33,158 nucleotides of DNA from contig JAJFUQ010000134.1 of NCBI GenBank assembly GCA_021372355.1, positions 1 through 33,158 on the forward strand, read 5' to 3'. This stretch comes from Nocardiaceae bacterium (GTDB lineage: Bacteria > Actinomycetota > Actinomycetes > Mycobacteriales > Mycobacteriaceae). Under the pieces are notes generated by a model. That model was not told where the DNA came from and searched no databases. It worked only from the letters and a program-made list of their open reading frames with translations. Shown in pieces: positions 22,354-30,355 of the stretch; the stretch's first letter is position 1, and each line of letters begins with the position of its first letter. The translations under genes and the position numbers were made by a program.

Positions 22354-22359
22354 GACAAC

Positions 22360-22365
22360 AGCGTA
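22360..22365 (-). promoter_or_regulatory. Candidate pabC -10 (leaderless start)
   Basis: On the minus strand TACGCT (TANNNT) ends 6 nt before ATG 22353, and no Shine-Dalgarno sequence is present. A leaderless transcript is likely. Confidence 0.5.
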
Positions 22366-22412
22366 TTTCGCGGTCGGGTTATGTGTTGGCAAAGTTTCGG
22401 CACACTGGGTTC

Positions 22413-23009
22413 ATGACCCAGCCGATGTACGTGCCGAAGTTCTTCATTCGCCAGCGCATCACCCTCATGGTGAACCGCTACGAGATCCACGCGGCGAATC
22501 CAGACGGCACCGAAGGTCCACTGTGGGCGTTCGCCGAGCAGAAGCGCATGAAGCTGCGCGAGGAGATCAACTTCTTCGCCGACGAGTCGAAGACCCGACG
22601 AGTGTTCTCGTTCCGGGCTCGGCAGCGCCTCGACGTGCACGCCGAGCATGACGTGTTCGACGAGAACGGCCAGCCGATCGGTTGGTTCAAGAAGGAGTTC
22701 GGTGCCAGCCTGCTCCGGTCGACCTGGACGCTGGCCTCGCCGCACCTGCAGGCACGCGGCCAGGAACGCCGCCTGTTCATCGCGATCCTGCGCCGCATCT
22801 GGGATCTCATCCCCTACCTCGGCGACATCTGGGTCCCGTTCGTCTTTCACTTCGACTTCGCCGACACCGCGACGGGTCAGCCGGTGATGACCAGCGAACG
22901 GCAGAAGGCGATCCGCGACCGCTACACGATCACCGTCCAGGACCCGCGTCTGGACTTCCGGGTCGCCGCATCCATGGCCGTCGCGCTCGATGCCTTACAG
23001 AGCCGATAA
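22413..23009 (+). CDS. LURP-one-related/scramblase-like family protein
   Basis: 198 aa from ATG 22413. It has the look of a Tubby/LOR beta-barrel: NRYEIHAANPDGTEGPLWAF, EQKRMKLREEINFFAD, RVFSFRARQRLD and YDVF-like HDVFDENGQPIGWFKKEFGAS, a pattern of strand pairs found in LURP-one and phospholipid-scramblase-like proteins. A hydrophobic stretch (IWDLIPYLGDIWVPFVFHF) follows. The family assignment is by pattern only and the function is unknown. A CACACT-GGG-TTC-ATG promoter-like start resembles that of the next gene. Confidence 0.75.
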   Translation: MTQPMYVPKFFIRQRITLMVNRYEIHAANPDGTEGPLWAFAEQKRMKLREEINFFADESKTRRVFSFRARQRLDVHAEHDVFDENGQPIGWFKKEFGASLLRSTWTLASPHLQARGQERRLFIAILRRIWDLIPYLGDIWVPFVFHFDFADTATGQPVMTSERQKAIRDRYTITVQDPRLDFRVAASMAVALDALQSR

Positions 23010-23030
23010 GAGGACCGCGCGCACCGTCAC

Positions 23031-23036
23031 TACACT
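23031..23036 (+). promoter_or_regulatory. Candidate ygfZ -10 (leaderless start)
   Basis: TACACT (TANNNT) ends 6 nt before GTG 23043, with no Shine-Dalgarno sequence. The same block, CACACTGGGTTC, stands before the preceding gene at 22401. Confidence 0.5.
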
Positions 23037-23042
23037 GGGATC

Positions 23043-24119
23043 GTGGCTGAAGCACCGCTAGAGCTGTCGAAGAAGCCGGGCGCTGTCCTCGGTTTACCTG
23101 ATTCCACCGATAGCACCGTTGCCTGGCACTACGGCGATCCACTCAACGAACAGCGGAACGCGCTGGCGAATGGCGCGGTCATCGACCGTTCGAATCGGTT
23201 CCTGATCACGATCACCGGACCGGAGCGGCTGAGTTGGCTCAACACCATCAGCAGCCAACTCGTCACCGACCTCGGCAATGGCGAATCCGCTGAGAACCTG
23301 ATCCTCGACGTCAACGGCCGGGTCGAGCACCACTTCGTCCTGACTGACATCGGCGAGACGGTCTGGATCGACACCGAGGGCTCGCGCGGACCCGACCTGC
23401 TCAAGTATCTGCAGCGGATGGTGTTCTGGGCGAAGGTCGAGGTTGCGGCCGCCGAGGACTACGTGCTGTTGAGTCTGGTCGGTCCGGTCAAGCTGCCGGA
23501 GATCCTGCAGCGCCCCTACGCGGCGACAACGTTCGCAGGCGGCTTCATCCGGATGATGCCGTGGCCCACGAACCCGGCGTACGACATCGTCATCCCCCGC
23601 GCGAACCTCGAGGACGTCTGGCGCGAGCTGCACCTCTCCCCGGCCGGCACGTGGGCCTATGAGGCCTTCCGAGTTGCCGCCCTCAAAGCCCGCCTCGGCG
23701 TCGACACCGACGAGAAGACCATCCCGCACGAAGCGAACTGGATCGGCGGCGTCGACGAACTCGGTGCGGTTCACCTCAACAAGGGCTGCTACCGCGGTCA
23801 GGAGACCGTCGCGCGGGTCCACAACCTCGGCAAGCCGCCGCGGCGGCTCGTGCTGCTCCACCTCGACGGCTCGAGCGACGAACGTCCCGCGACCGGTGAC
23901 GCGGTCACCGCCGGCGGACGCGTCGTGGGTCGCGTGGGCACCGTCGTCGATCACTTCGAATACGGTCCGATCGCGCTCGCGCTCATCAAACGCAACATCC
24001 CGGTCGACACTCCGCTCACGATCGGATCGACCGCCGCCGCGATCGACGCCGACAGTTACCACGATGACGACCGGGTCCAGCCTGGTCGCGCCGCGATCGA
24101 GAGGCTGCGGGGCAAATGA
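23043..24119 (+). CDS. ygfZ: Folate-binding protein YgfZ (GcvT-like)
   Basis: 358 aa from GTG 23043. It is a tetrahydrofolate-binding barrel of the GcvT/YgfZ family, which helps build or repair some iron-sulfur clusters. The diagnostic motif KGCYRGQE is present (247-254, Cys249), with GPERLSWLNTISSQLVTDL and LILDVNGRVEHHFVLTD in the N-terminal half. It corresponds to Rv0811c. The last codons overlap the MOSC gene start (ATGA), so the two are coupled. In this neighbourhood pabC also serves folate, and purF carries an Fe-S cluster. Confidence 0.93.
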   Translation: MAEAPLELSKKPGAVLGLPDSTDSTVAWHYGDPLNEQRNALANGAVIDRSNRFLITITGPERLSWLNTISSQLVTDLGNGESAENLILDVNGRVEHHFVLTDIGETVWIDTEGSRGPDLLKYLQRMVFWAKVEVAAAEDYVLLSLVGPVKLPEILQRPYAATTFAGGFIRMMPWPTNPAYDIVIPRANLEDVWRELHLSPAGTWAYEAFRVAALKARLGVDTDEKTIPHEANWIGGVDELGAVHLNKGCYRGQETVARVHNLGKPPRRLVLLHLDGSSDERPATGDAVTAGGRVVGRVGTVVDHFEYGPIALALIKRNIPVDTPLTIGSTAAAIDADSYHDDDRVQPGRAAIERLRGK

Positions 24120-24748
24120 CGGGACGAATCGTCGCCGTCTGCCTGGTTCACAAGGACATCCCTGCACCCGGAAAAGCTGGCAAGTCGGCCATCGACAAGC
24201 GGCCGGTCGAGGGCCCGGTCATCGCGCGCGCACTCGGGCTCGATGGCGACCACCAGTGCAACACCCACGTGCACGGCGGCGTCGACAAGGCGGTTTACGC
24301 CTATGCCGAGGAAGACGCCCGTCGATGGCAGGACGAACTGCGTCGGGACATGCTGCCCGGTTCGTTCGGCGAGAATCTGCGCATGGAGGGCGTTGCGTGC
24401 AGTGACGCGGTGATCGGTTCGCGCTGGGCCGTCGGCGGTTGTGTGCTCGAGGTCGTCGGACCGCGCACGCCCTGCTCGGCCTTCCAGATGTTCACCGGCG
24501 AAGACAACTGGGTGAAGCGATTCTCCGATCGCGGGGACACGGGAACCTACCTTCGGGTCGTCAAAGAAGGCCCGATCACCGCCGGTGACGCCGTCACGAT
24601 CGTGCACGTCCCGGCCCACGGTGCGACGAATCGTGATGTCTTTCACGGTCTCAACGCCGATCGACTCGAAAGGCTCCTGACCGAGGAACCGACTCTCAGC
24701 AACGGAATTCGCGAGAAGGTCGAGCGGCATCTGGCCCGCGAATCCTGA
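24116..24748 (+). CDS. MOSC domain-containing protein (YiiM-like)
   Basis: 210 aa from ATG 24116, overlapping the ygfZ stop by four bases. MOSC beta-barrel landmarks are LGLDGDHQCNTHVHGGVDKAVYAY, LPGSFGENL and GPRTPCSAFQMF with the conserved Cys120. A short C-terminal helical segment (LNADRLERLLTEE) matches the YiiM group. MOSC proteins are thought to handle sulfur or molybdenum cofactor, and YiiM reduces N-hydroxylated compounds using Moco. Substrate here is unknown. Confidence 0.9.
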   Translation: MTGRIVAVCLVHKDIPAPGKAGKSAIDKRPVEGPVIARALGLDGDHQCNTHVHGGVDKAVYAYAEEDARRWQDELRRDMLPGSFGENLRMEGVACSDAVIGSRWAVGGCVLEVVGPRTPCSAFQMFTGEDNWVKRFSDRGDTGTYLRVVKEGPITAGDAVTIVHVPAHGATNRDVFHGLNADRLERLLTEEPTLSNGIREKVERHLARES

Positions 24749-24821
24749 CGCGCAGCCCCGCAAAACGCCGACAACGATGTTGTGTGCGCCATCCGTGGCG
24801 GCGATAGCGTCCTGAACACGC

Positions 24822-24827
24822 TAGAGT
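24822..24827 (+). promoter_or_regulatory. Candidate -10 for the DUF3073 gene
   Basis: TAGAGT fits TANNNT and would give a leader of about 73 nt. The leader holds a G/C-rich partial dyad around 24853-24882. A small ACAAC-GAT-GTTGT dyad lies upstream near 24770. Confidence 0.4.
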
Positions 24828-24906
24828 GTGTGGCAGGACAATAAACAATCAACGGGGCCGCCGAACACCCCTGGCGCCGCCCCGCAAAAGCGCGAGGGGG
24901 TTAGCC

Positions 24907-25107
24907 ATGGGCCGCGGCCGGGCTAAAGCTAAGCAAACCAAGGTTGCACGCGAGCTGAAGTACAGCTCACCGAGCACAGACTTCACCCGCCTCCAACAGG
25001 AGTTGTCTGGTGGAACCAACTCGCAGCACAAGTCCGTACTCGCGGATGAGCCCAAAGATCAATGGGACGACGCAGACGATGACGATTATGGCAATTGGCG
25101 TCATTGA
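24907..25107 (+). CDS. DUF3073 protein
   Basis: 66 aa from ATG 24907, preceded by GAGGGGG 6 nt upstream. The basic start MGRGRAKAKQTKVARELKYSS and the acidic C-terminus (DDADDDDYGNW) are diagnostic of this small actinobacterial family (Rv0810c). Earlier in-frame starts are not supported. Function is unknown. It faces purM across a shared terminator, the same arrangement as in M. tuberculosis. Confidence 0.93.
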   Translation: MGRGRAKAKQTKVARELKYSSPSTDFTRLQQELSGGTNSQHKSVLADEPKDQWDDADDDDYGNWRH

Positions 25108-25127
25108 CAACCTAGCTTGATAAACAG

Positions 25128-25160
25128 AAGATGGGGCCGACTCCGGGTCGGCCCCATCTT
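25128..25160. terminator. Bidirectional terminator between DUF3073 and purM
   Basis: AAGATGGGGCCGAC (25128-25141) and GTCGGCCCCATCTT (25147-25160) are a perfect 14-bp stem with loop TCCGG. The stem's AAG/CTT ends act as the A- and U-tracts in either direction, serving the convergent DUF3073 and purM genes. Confidence 0.9.
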
Positions 25161-25178
25161 CGTATGTCTATTTCAGGA

Positions 25179-26243
25179 TCAGAAGCGCGGGTGCTCCCCG
25201 ACCATGATCGCCCGTTCGCCGGCGTCTGCGGCCTTACGGACAGTGCCCAGCGTCCACGCCGAGATGTGCCGGGCCGTGAGCACCGCAAGTGCACGGTCGA
25301 CGTCTTCCGGTGCGACGATTGCGACCATTCCGACGCCCATGTTGAACGTCTTCTCCATCTCGGCGCGCTCGACGCGGCCGCGCTGGCCGATCATGCGGAA
25401 CACCGGAGCCGGGGCCCACGTGCCACGGTCGAGCTCGGCAACGAGACCGTTCGGCATGACCCGGGCCAGGTTGGCCGCGAGTCCGCCACCGGTGACGTGT
25501 GCGAAAGTACGGACCTCGGTCTCGGCGATCAGCGCAAGGCAGTCCTTGGCGTAGATGATCGTCGGCTCGAGCAGTTCCTCGCCGAGCGTGCGACCGAATT
25601 CCTCGATGTGACCGGTCAGCGACATGCGGTCGATGTCGAGGAGGATCTTGCGAGCGAGGCTGTAGCCATTGGAGTGCAGACCCGACGAGGCCATCGCGAT
25701 GACGACGTCTCCCGGGCGAACCCGATCCGGTCCGAGAACCGAGTCGGCCTCGACGACGCCGACACCGGTCGCCGAGACGTCGTAGTCGTCCGCGGCCATG
25801 ACACCCGGGTGCTCGGCGGTCTCGCCGCCGAGCAGGGCGCAACCGGCCTTGATGCAGCCTTCCGCGATACCGCCGACGATCGCGGCCATGCGCTCCGGCA
25901 CGACCTTGCCAACGGCGATGTAGTCCTGCAGGAACAACGGCTCAGCTCCGCACACGACGAGGTCGTCGACTACCATCGCGACGAGGTCGAGGCCGATGGT
26001 GTCGTGCTTGTCGAGGGCCTGCGCGATGACGATCTTCGTGCCGACGCCATCGGTCGAGGCCGCAAGGAGCGGCTCTCGGTACTTCTTCAGCGCGAACAAA
26101 CCGGCGAAACCACCCAAGCCACCGCGAACCTCGGGTCGGCTGGCCCGCTTCGCGAGCGGTGCATAAAGTTCGACCGCGCGATCGCCCGCTTCGATGTCGA
26201 CACCGGCAGCGGCGTACGAGGCGCCCTCGGTTCCCTTGGACAT
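25179..26243 (-). CDS. purM: Phosphoribosylformylglycinamidine cyclo-ligase (AIR synthetase)
   Basis: 354 aa. It converts FGAM to AIR with ATP, the fifth step of purine synthesis. The N-terminus SYAAAGVDIEAGDRAVELY is diagnostic. The nucleotide and active-site landmarks are LLAASTDGVGTKIVIA, DLVAMVVDDLVVCGAEPLF, LLGGETAEHPGVM, SSGLHSNGYSLARKIL and HVTGGGLAANLARVMP, with FNMGVGMVAIV near the end. The length is normal. It lies 126 nt after purF on the same strand, probably in one transcript, and corresponds to Rv0809. Confidence 0.97.
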   Translation of the reverse strand: MSKGTEGASYAAAGVDIEAGDRAVELYAPLAKRASRPEVRGGLGGFAGLFALKKYREPLLAASTDGVGTKIVIAQALDKHDTIGLDLVAMVVDDLVVCGAEPLFLQDYIAVGKVVPERMAAIVGGIAEGCIKAGCALLGGETAEHPGVMAADDYDVSATGVGVVEADSVLGPDRVRPGDVVIAMASSGLHSNGYSLARKILLDIDRMSLTGHIEEFGRTLGEELLEPTIIYAKDCLALIAETEVRTFAHVTGGGLAANLARVMPNGLVAELDRGTWAPAPVFRMIGQRGRVERAEMEKTFNMGVGMVAIVAPEDVDRALAVLTARHISAWTLGTVRKAADAGERAIMVGEHPRF

Positions 26244-26369
26244 GTGGTTGTCTGCTCCAGATGATTTAGGTTCTAGCCGGGCGCTGTGCCTTCTGGTCGC
26301 TCCGCAGGCTCCGCTCCGGTTCTGCCCGGTTTGCGGGTTAAAGGCTACCGCAACGCACGGCTCGGCCGT

Positions 26370-27899
26370 TTACGGGCGACTTAGAGCGGAGGCGTTGTCG
26401 TTCTTGAGCGACCGCGGTTCGGCCGAGACCAAGGCCGTTTCGAGGATGTTCTTCCCGATCGCATCCGACGGCAGTGCAATCGGGTAGTTGCCGTCGAAGC
26501 ACGCCGTGCACAGGCGCGAGGCCGGTTGCTCCGACGCGGCGATCATGCCTTCGGTCGAGATGTAGCCGAGGGAATCCGCACCGATCGAGCGGCGAACTCC
26601 TTCGAGCATGTCCTCGACAGATTCGCCTCCGCGCGTACCACCGTTGTTGTTGGCGATCAGCTCGGCCGGCGACGCGAAGTCGATGCCGTAGAAGCACGGC
26701 CACTTGACCGGCGGCGACGCGATTCGAACATGAATCTCGAGAGCACCGGCTTCCCGCAGCATGCGAATGAGTGCGCGCTGGGTGTTGCCGCGAACGATCG
26801 AGTCGTCGACGACGACGAGACGCTTGCCGCGGATGACCTCGCGCAGCGGGTTGAGCTTGAGGCGAATACCGAGCTGGCGGATCGTCTGCGACGGCTGGAT
26901 GAACGTGCGGCCGACGTACGCGTTCTTGGTGAGGCCCTGGCCATACGGAATGCCCGAGCCCTGTGCGAAACCGATGGCCGCCGGCGTGCCGGACTCCGGA
27001 ACCGGGATGACGAGATCGCCGTCCGCCGGATGCTCCTTGGCGAGGCGGCGGCCGATCTCGACGCGAGCCGCGTGGACCGAACGACCCGCGATGACGGAGT
27101 CCGGGCGAGCCAGATAGACGTACTCGAACACGCAGCCCTTGGGCTCCGGAGCGGCGAAGCGGCTCGAGCGGACACCGTCGGCATCGATCGCGAGCAGTTC
27201 GCCCGGCTCGATGTCGCGGACGAACGAGGCGCCCACGATGTCCAGGGCCGAGGTTTCACTCGCTACGACCCAACCGCGGTCGAGACGACCGAGGCACAGC
27301 GGGCGGATGCCCCACGGGTCGCGCGCGGCGTAGAGCGTCTGCTCGTCCATGAAGGCGAGGCAGAAGGCGCCGCGCAGCGTCGGGAGCAGTTCCATCGCCG
27401 CTTCTTCGATCGTGCGATCGGCGGCGGCGTTCGCCAGCAGTGCGCCCAGGATGTCCGAGTCGGTGGTCGAGGCGATGGCCCGCGGGTCGTCGGTGATGCC
27501 GGCTTCCTGCGCTTTGCGCATCAGCTCGACGGTGTTGACGAGGTTGCCGTTGTGGCCGAGCGCGAGGCCCGAACCGACGGCGGTGGTGTGGAAGACCGGC
27601 TGGGCGTTCTCCCAGGTGGTCGAACCGGTGGTCGAGTAGCGGCAGTGGCCGACGGCGACGTGACCCGGCATCGCGGCCAGGGTGCGCTCATCGAAAACCT
27701 GGCTGACGAGACCCAGATCCTTGAAGACGAACATTTGCGAGCCGTCTGCGACAGCGATGCCCGCAGCCTCCTGGCCGCGATGCTGCAAGGCGTAGAGGCC
27801 GTAATAAGTGAGTTTCGCCACGTCTTCGCCCGGAGCCCAAACTCCGAACACGCCACACTCTTCGCGGGGGTCCTGGTCCATCTGCGGTACCTCGGTCAT
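26370..27899 (-). CDS. purF: Amidophosphoribosyltransferase
   Basis: 509 aa from ATG 27899; ATG 27881, with GAGG 8 nt upstream, gives 503 aa and is also credible. It makes phosphoribosylamine from PRPP and glutamine, the first committed step of purine synthesis. The N-terminal Ntn glutaminase begins at the nucleophile in REECGVFGVW (Cys15), with YALQHRGQEAAGI and GHCRYSTTG. The phosphoribosyltransferase domain has the PRPP loop LVVVDDSIVRGNT. Cysteines in KGCVFEY, WPCFYGID and RLCTACFDGNY match the 4Fe-4S cluster ligands of the B. subtilis-type enzyme. It corresponds to Rv0808. The much longer open frame upstream of it is antisense to the next gene. Confidence 0.96.
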   Translation of the reverse strand: MTEVPQMDQDPREECGVFGVWAPGEDVAKLTYYGLYALQHRGQEAAGIAVADGSQMFVFKDLGLVSQVFDERTLAAMPGHVAVGHCRYSTTGSTTWENAQPVFHTTAVGSGLALGHNGNLVNTVELMRKAQEAGITDDPRAIASTTDSDILGALLANAAADRTIEEAAMELLPTLRGAFCLAFMDEQTLYAARDPWGIRPLCLGRLDRGWVVASETSALDIVGASFVRDIEPGELLAIDADGVRSSRFAAPEPKGCVFEYVYLARPDSVIAGRSVHAARVEIGRRLAKEHPADGDLVIPVPESGTPAAIGFAQGSGIPYGQGLTKNAYVGRTFIQPSQTIRQLGIRLKLNPLREVIRGKRLVVVDDSIVRGNTQRALIRMLREAGALEIHVRIASPPVKWPCFYGIDFASPAELIANNNGGTRGGESVEDMLEGVRRSIGADSLGYISTEGMIAASEQPASRLCTACFDGNYPIALPSDAIGKNILETALVSAEPRSLKNDNASALSRP

Positions 27900-28030
27900 G
27901 CAGCTATGCCAAACCGCTCGAATGCAGGATCCTTGCAGGTCACCGGGTGCGCTCCCTCTTTGTGGCGGGCGGGGCATCTTCATTCTAGTCGGGAACGCCG
28001 AATACTCCTTAGCCGAAAGGCGGTGGCTGC

Positions 28031-28036
28031 TAGCGT
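28031..28036 (+). promoter_or_regulatory. Candidate -10 for the YhgE/Pip-like gene (leaderless)
   Basis: TAGCGT (TANNNT) ends 7 nt before ATG 28044, and there is no Shine-Dalgarno sequence. A leaderless transcript is likely. Confidence 0.5.
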
Positions 28037-28043
28037 CCGGGCT

Positions 28044-29399
28044 ATGACAGAGGTCGCATCGACCCGTGCCAGCGTTCGCCGTATCGTCATCCCGCCGATC
28101 ATCATCGTGAGTTTGCTGATGACCTTGTTGGCGTTCATGTACCTGGGCAGCGTGCTCGATCCACAGAAGAATCTGCACGACTTTTCGGTCGCCATCGTCA
28201 ACCAGGACGATGGCGATCCCGCGTCGGGGAACCTCGGCCAAGTCATTGTCGATCAGATCGACGCGAAGATCGACCACTCGCAATTCGACGTTCGCAGAAT
28301 CAAGGCGAACGAGATGCAGCGCCAATTCCGCAACGGCGAGTTGTACGGCGCCATCGTCATTCCGAGCGACTTCAGCAAGCGGATGACGATCTTGGGCCAG
28401 TCCGCGGTTGTCCCCGCGGAGAAGATCGAGCGCCCGCTCATCACGATCTACACCAACCCCCGCCTCGGTGCCTTCGCCGCCGGAATCGTCAACACCATGG
28501 GTGACCGCGTCCTCGCGGAGGTCAACAAGGCGTCCGGCAAGGAGTTGACCGACAAGGTCCTCGCGGCGGCCCCGGGTGCGCCGATCCCCGGCGCCAGCTT
28601 CGTCGCCCTCGCCAATCCCGTCGACACCGTCCGGGTTCCGTACAACCCGTTGCCACCGGGGACCGGAAACGGCCTGTCCGCCTTCTACTACGCGATGCTC
28701 CTGCTCCTGGCTGGATTCACCGGTTCGATGATCATCCACGGCATCGTCGACTCCCGATTCGGGTTCGCGCCGACCGAGTTCGGACCCCTGTTCGTCCATT
28801 CGGATCGCGTCGGAATCTCTCGATTCAAGACGCTGCTGGTGAAGTGGGCCGTCATCGCGACGATGGCGCCGATTGTCTCGGCGATCTATCTCGGGGTCGC
28901 GAGGGTGCTCGGCGCCCCGCTCGACAAACCTCTCCTGCTGTTCCTCTACGGCACCTTCGCGATCTTCGCGGTGGGTGTCACCGCGACGTCGATCCTGGCG
29001 ACCATCGGAACGATGGGCCTGCTCGTCAACATCGCGTTCTTCGTCATCCTCGGTGTTCCGTCCGCGGGCGGCACACTGCCGATCCAGGCGACGCCGAAGC
29101 TCTACGAATGGCTGTCGCAGTTCGAACCGATGCGCCAGGTCTACCTCGGCTGTCGGTCGATCCTCTACTTCAACGGCCACGCCGACGCTGGGCTCGGTCA
29201 ATCGTTCTGGATGACCGCGATCGGCCTGGCCTTCGGCCTCATACTCGGCACCGCCGTGACGACCTTCTACGACCGCAAGGGCCTGTCCCGGGAACCCGGA
29301 GGCATCGACATCGAGCAGATGAAGGAAGCCCAAGTCGAAAAGGCCAGGGCCAAGGCGGAGTTCAAGGCGAAGAAGGCGGACTCCAAACACCGCGCCTGA
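28044..29399 (+). CDS. YhgE/Pip-type ABC-2 family membrane protein
   Basis: 451 aa from ATG 28044. One N-terminal membrane helix (about 13-36) is followed by an extracytoplasmic domain of about 170 residues that opens with the YhgE/Pip hallmark VAIVNQDDGDPASGNLGQ and contains ELYGAIVIPSDFS. Five to six helices follow (about 210-420), with a basic cytoplasmic tail (KARAKAEFKAKKADSK). In this family the second half resembles ABC-2 permeases. Members are linked to envelope processes and, in Firmicutes, to phage infection and type VII secretion. The substrate is unknown. A longer open frame starting upstream of 28044 is antisense to purF and is not part of the gene. Confidence 0.9.
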   Translation: MTEVASTRASVRRIVIPPIIIVSLLMTLLAFMYLGSVLDPQKNLHDFSVAIVNQDDGDPASGNLGQVIVDQIDAKIDHSQFDVRRIKANEMQRQFRNGELYGAIVIPSDFSKRMTILGQSAVVPAEKIERPLITIYTNPRLGAFAAGIVNTMGDRVLAEVNKASGKELTDKVLAAAPGAPIPGASFVALANPVDTVRVPYNPLPPGTGNGLSAFYYAMLLLLAGFTGSMIIHGIVDSRFGFAPTEFGPLFVHSDRVGISRFKTLLVKWAVIATMAPIVSAIYLGVARVLGAPLDKPLLLFLYGTFAIFAVGVTATSILATIGTMGLLVNIAFFVILGVPSAGGTLPIQATPKLYEWLSQFEPMRQVYLGCRSILYFNGHADAGLGQSFWMTAIGLAFGLILGTAVTTFYDRKGLSREPGGIDIEQMKEAQVEKARAKAEFKAKKADSKHRA

Positions 29400-29691
29400 T
29401 CGGACCGGCGCGAACCTTGGCTCAGGCCGTCTCCGCGCCCTGACGATCAACTCACCGACTGCCCAAATGTCGACCCACCGAGGTCGAGCCGGACGACCGT
29501 GCAGGCGTCCCGAAGGTGCACTATCTCCGACGCCACGCCGGCCGACGCACGATCGGTATCCGTCCGTACCCGAACCGCCATTTTGAATCAATAGCGTACC
29601 TATCGGCCGGTTTGTTTTGACTTCCTTGGCCTACATCGATGGCCACTGGCCACTACCGCGTGCATTGGGGCACGTTAAGGGAGGACTTTGC
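29400..29691. other. Intergenic region before the TasA-like operon
   Basis: About 290 bp without a supported gene. It should contain the promoter of the secreted-protein operon. TAGCGT (29592-29597) is a TANNNT match, giving a leader of roughly 90 nt; TTGACT (29617) lacks a fitting -10. No riboswitch motif was recognised. GGGAGGA (29680-29686) is the ribosome binding site of the next gene. Confidence 0.4.
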
Positions 29692-30354
29692 ATGGGTACG
29701 AACAAGGGGGCGCGCAAACGACCTCGCTGGATTGCTCCTACCGCCTGGCTCGCCGGAATCGGATCAGCCGTGGTCCTCGCTCTTGCGGTGACCGGGACAC
29801 TGTCGGGATTCACCGCCAGTATCACCAACAACAACACCAACGCTGCCACCGGCACACTCATCATGTCCGAATCGGACGGGACGAGCACCTGTACATCGAA
29901 CCAGGCGGACGGTGCCGGCGTCGTCAGCACAAACGCCTACAACTGCAGCACCATCAACAAGTACGGCGGAAGCACGACGCTCGTCCCTGGTGATACGCAG
30001 ACCAAGACGATCACCATTACCAACACCGGCACGGTGACCGCGCACAACTTCACCCTCACCGCCGGAACGTGCACGCAGTCGAACAACGGCACGCCGAACG
30101 GCTCCGCCACAGATCTCTGCGCACAACTCCTGCTGACGGTCACGAAGACCACCACCGGCGACGTCTTCGGTGGCGCCGGCGGTCAGTCCTTGAACGCGTT
30201 CACCGCCGCGAGCCCGATCACGCTCAACAGCGGCACTCTCGCCGCCGGCGCGTCAGTGACATACACGTTTGTCCTCACCGTGCCCAGCGCACTGGACAAC
30301 CACTACCAGGGGCTGAAGGCCAGCCAGGATCTGACCTGGGCGTTCACTCAGTAA
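29692..30354 (+). CDS. TasA/camelysin-like secreted protein, SipW substrate
   Basis: 220 aa from ATG 29692, chosen because GGGAGGA lies 5-6 nt upstream; the open frame extends back to 29617 without a signal. The signal peptide (about 1-38) has a basic start, then WLAGIGSAVVLALAVTGTLS, cleaved near SGFTA. The mature protein begins GFTASITNNNTNAATGTLIM, the TasA/CalY N-terminal pattern, and continues as an Ig-like beta domain rich in Thr, Asn and Ser (GDTQTKTITITNTGTVTAHNF, AGASVTYTFVLTVP). TasA-type proteins form extracellular fibres in biofilms. The family match is by N-terminal pattern and context with SipW. The mature part contains four cysteines that may form disulfides. Confidence 0.8.
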   Translation: MGTNKGARKRPRWIAPTAWLAGIGSAVVLALAVTGTLSGFTASITNNNTNAATGTLIMSESDGTSTCTSNQADGAGVVSTNAYNCSTINKYGGSTTLVPGDTQTKTITITNTGTVTAHNFTLTAGTCTQSNNGTPNGSATDLCAQLLLTVTKTTTGDVFGGAGGQSLNAFTAASPITLNSGTLAAGASVTYTFVLTVPSALDNHYQGLKASQDLTWAFTQ

Positions 30355-30355
30355 T

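Noticed and set aside
26526..28043. A very long plus-strand open frame running into the YhgE/Pip-like gene
   Set aside because: It is antisense to purF, whose glutaminase and PRPP motifs are certain. The true plus-strand gene begins at ATG 28044 with its own -10.
27900..29591. Minus-strand open frame extending purF by over 550 codons
   Set aside because: It is antisense to the YhgE/Pip-like gene, is Arg/Asp-rich without domains, and PurF must begin close to its N-terminal nucleophile Cys.
29400..29691. Riboswitch (for example cyclic-di-GMP or cyclic-di-AMP) before the TasA-like operon
   Set aside because: None of the conserved core motifs of those classes was recognised in the leader.
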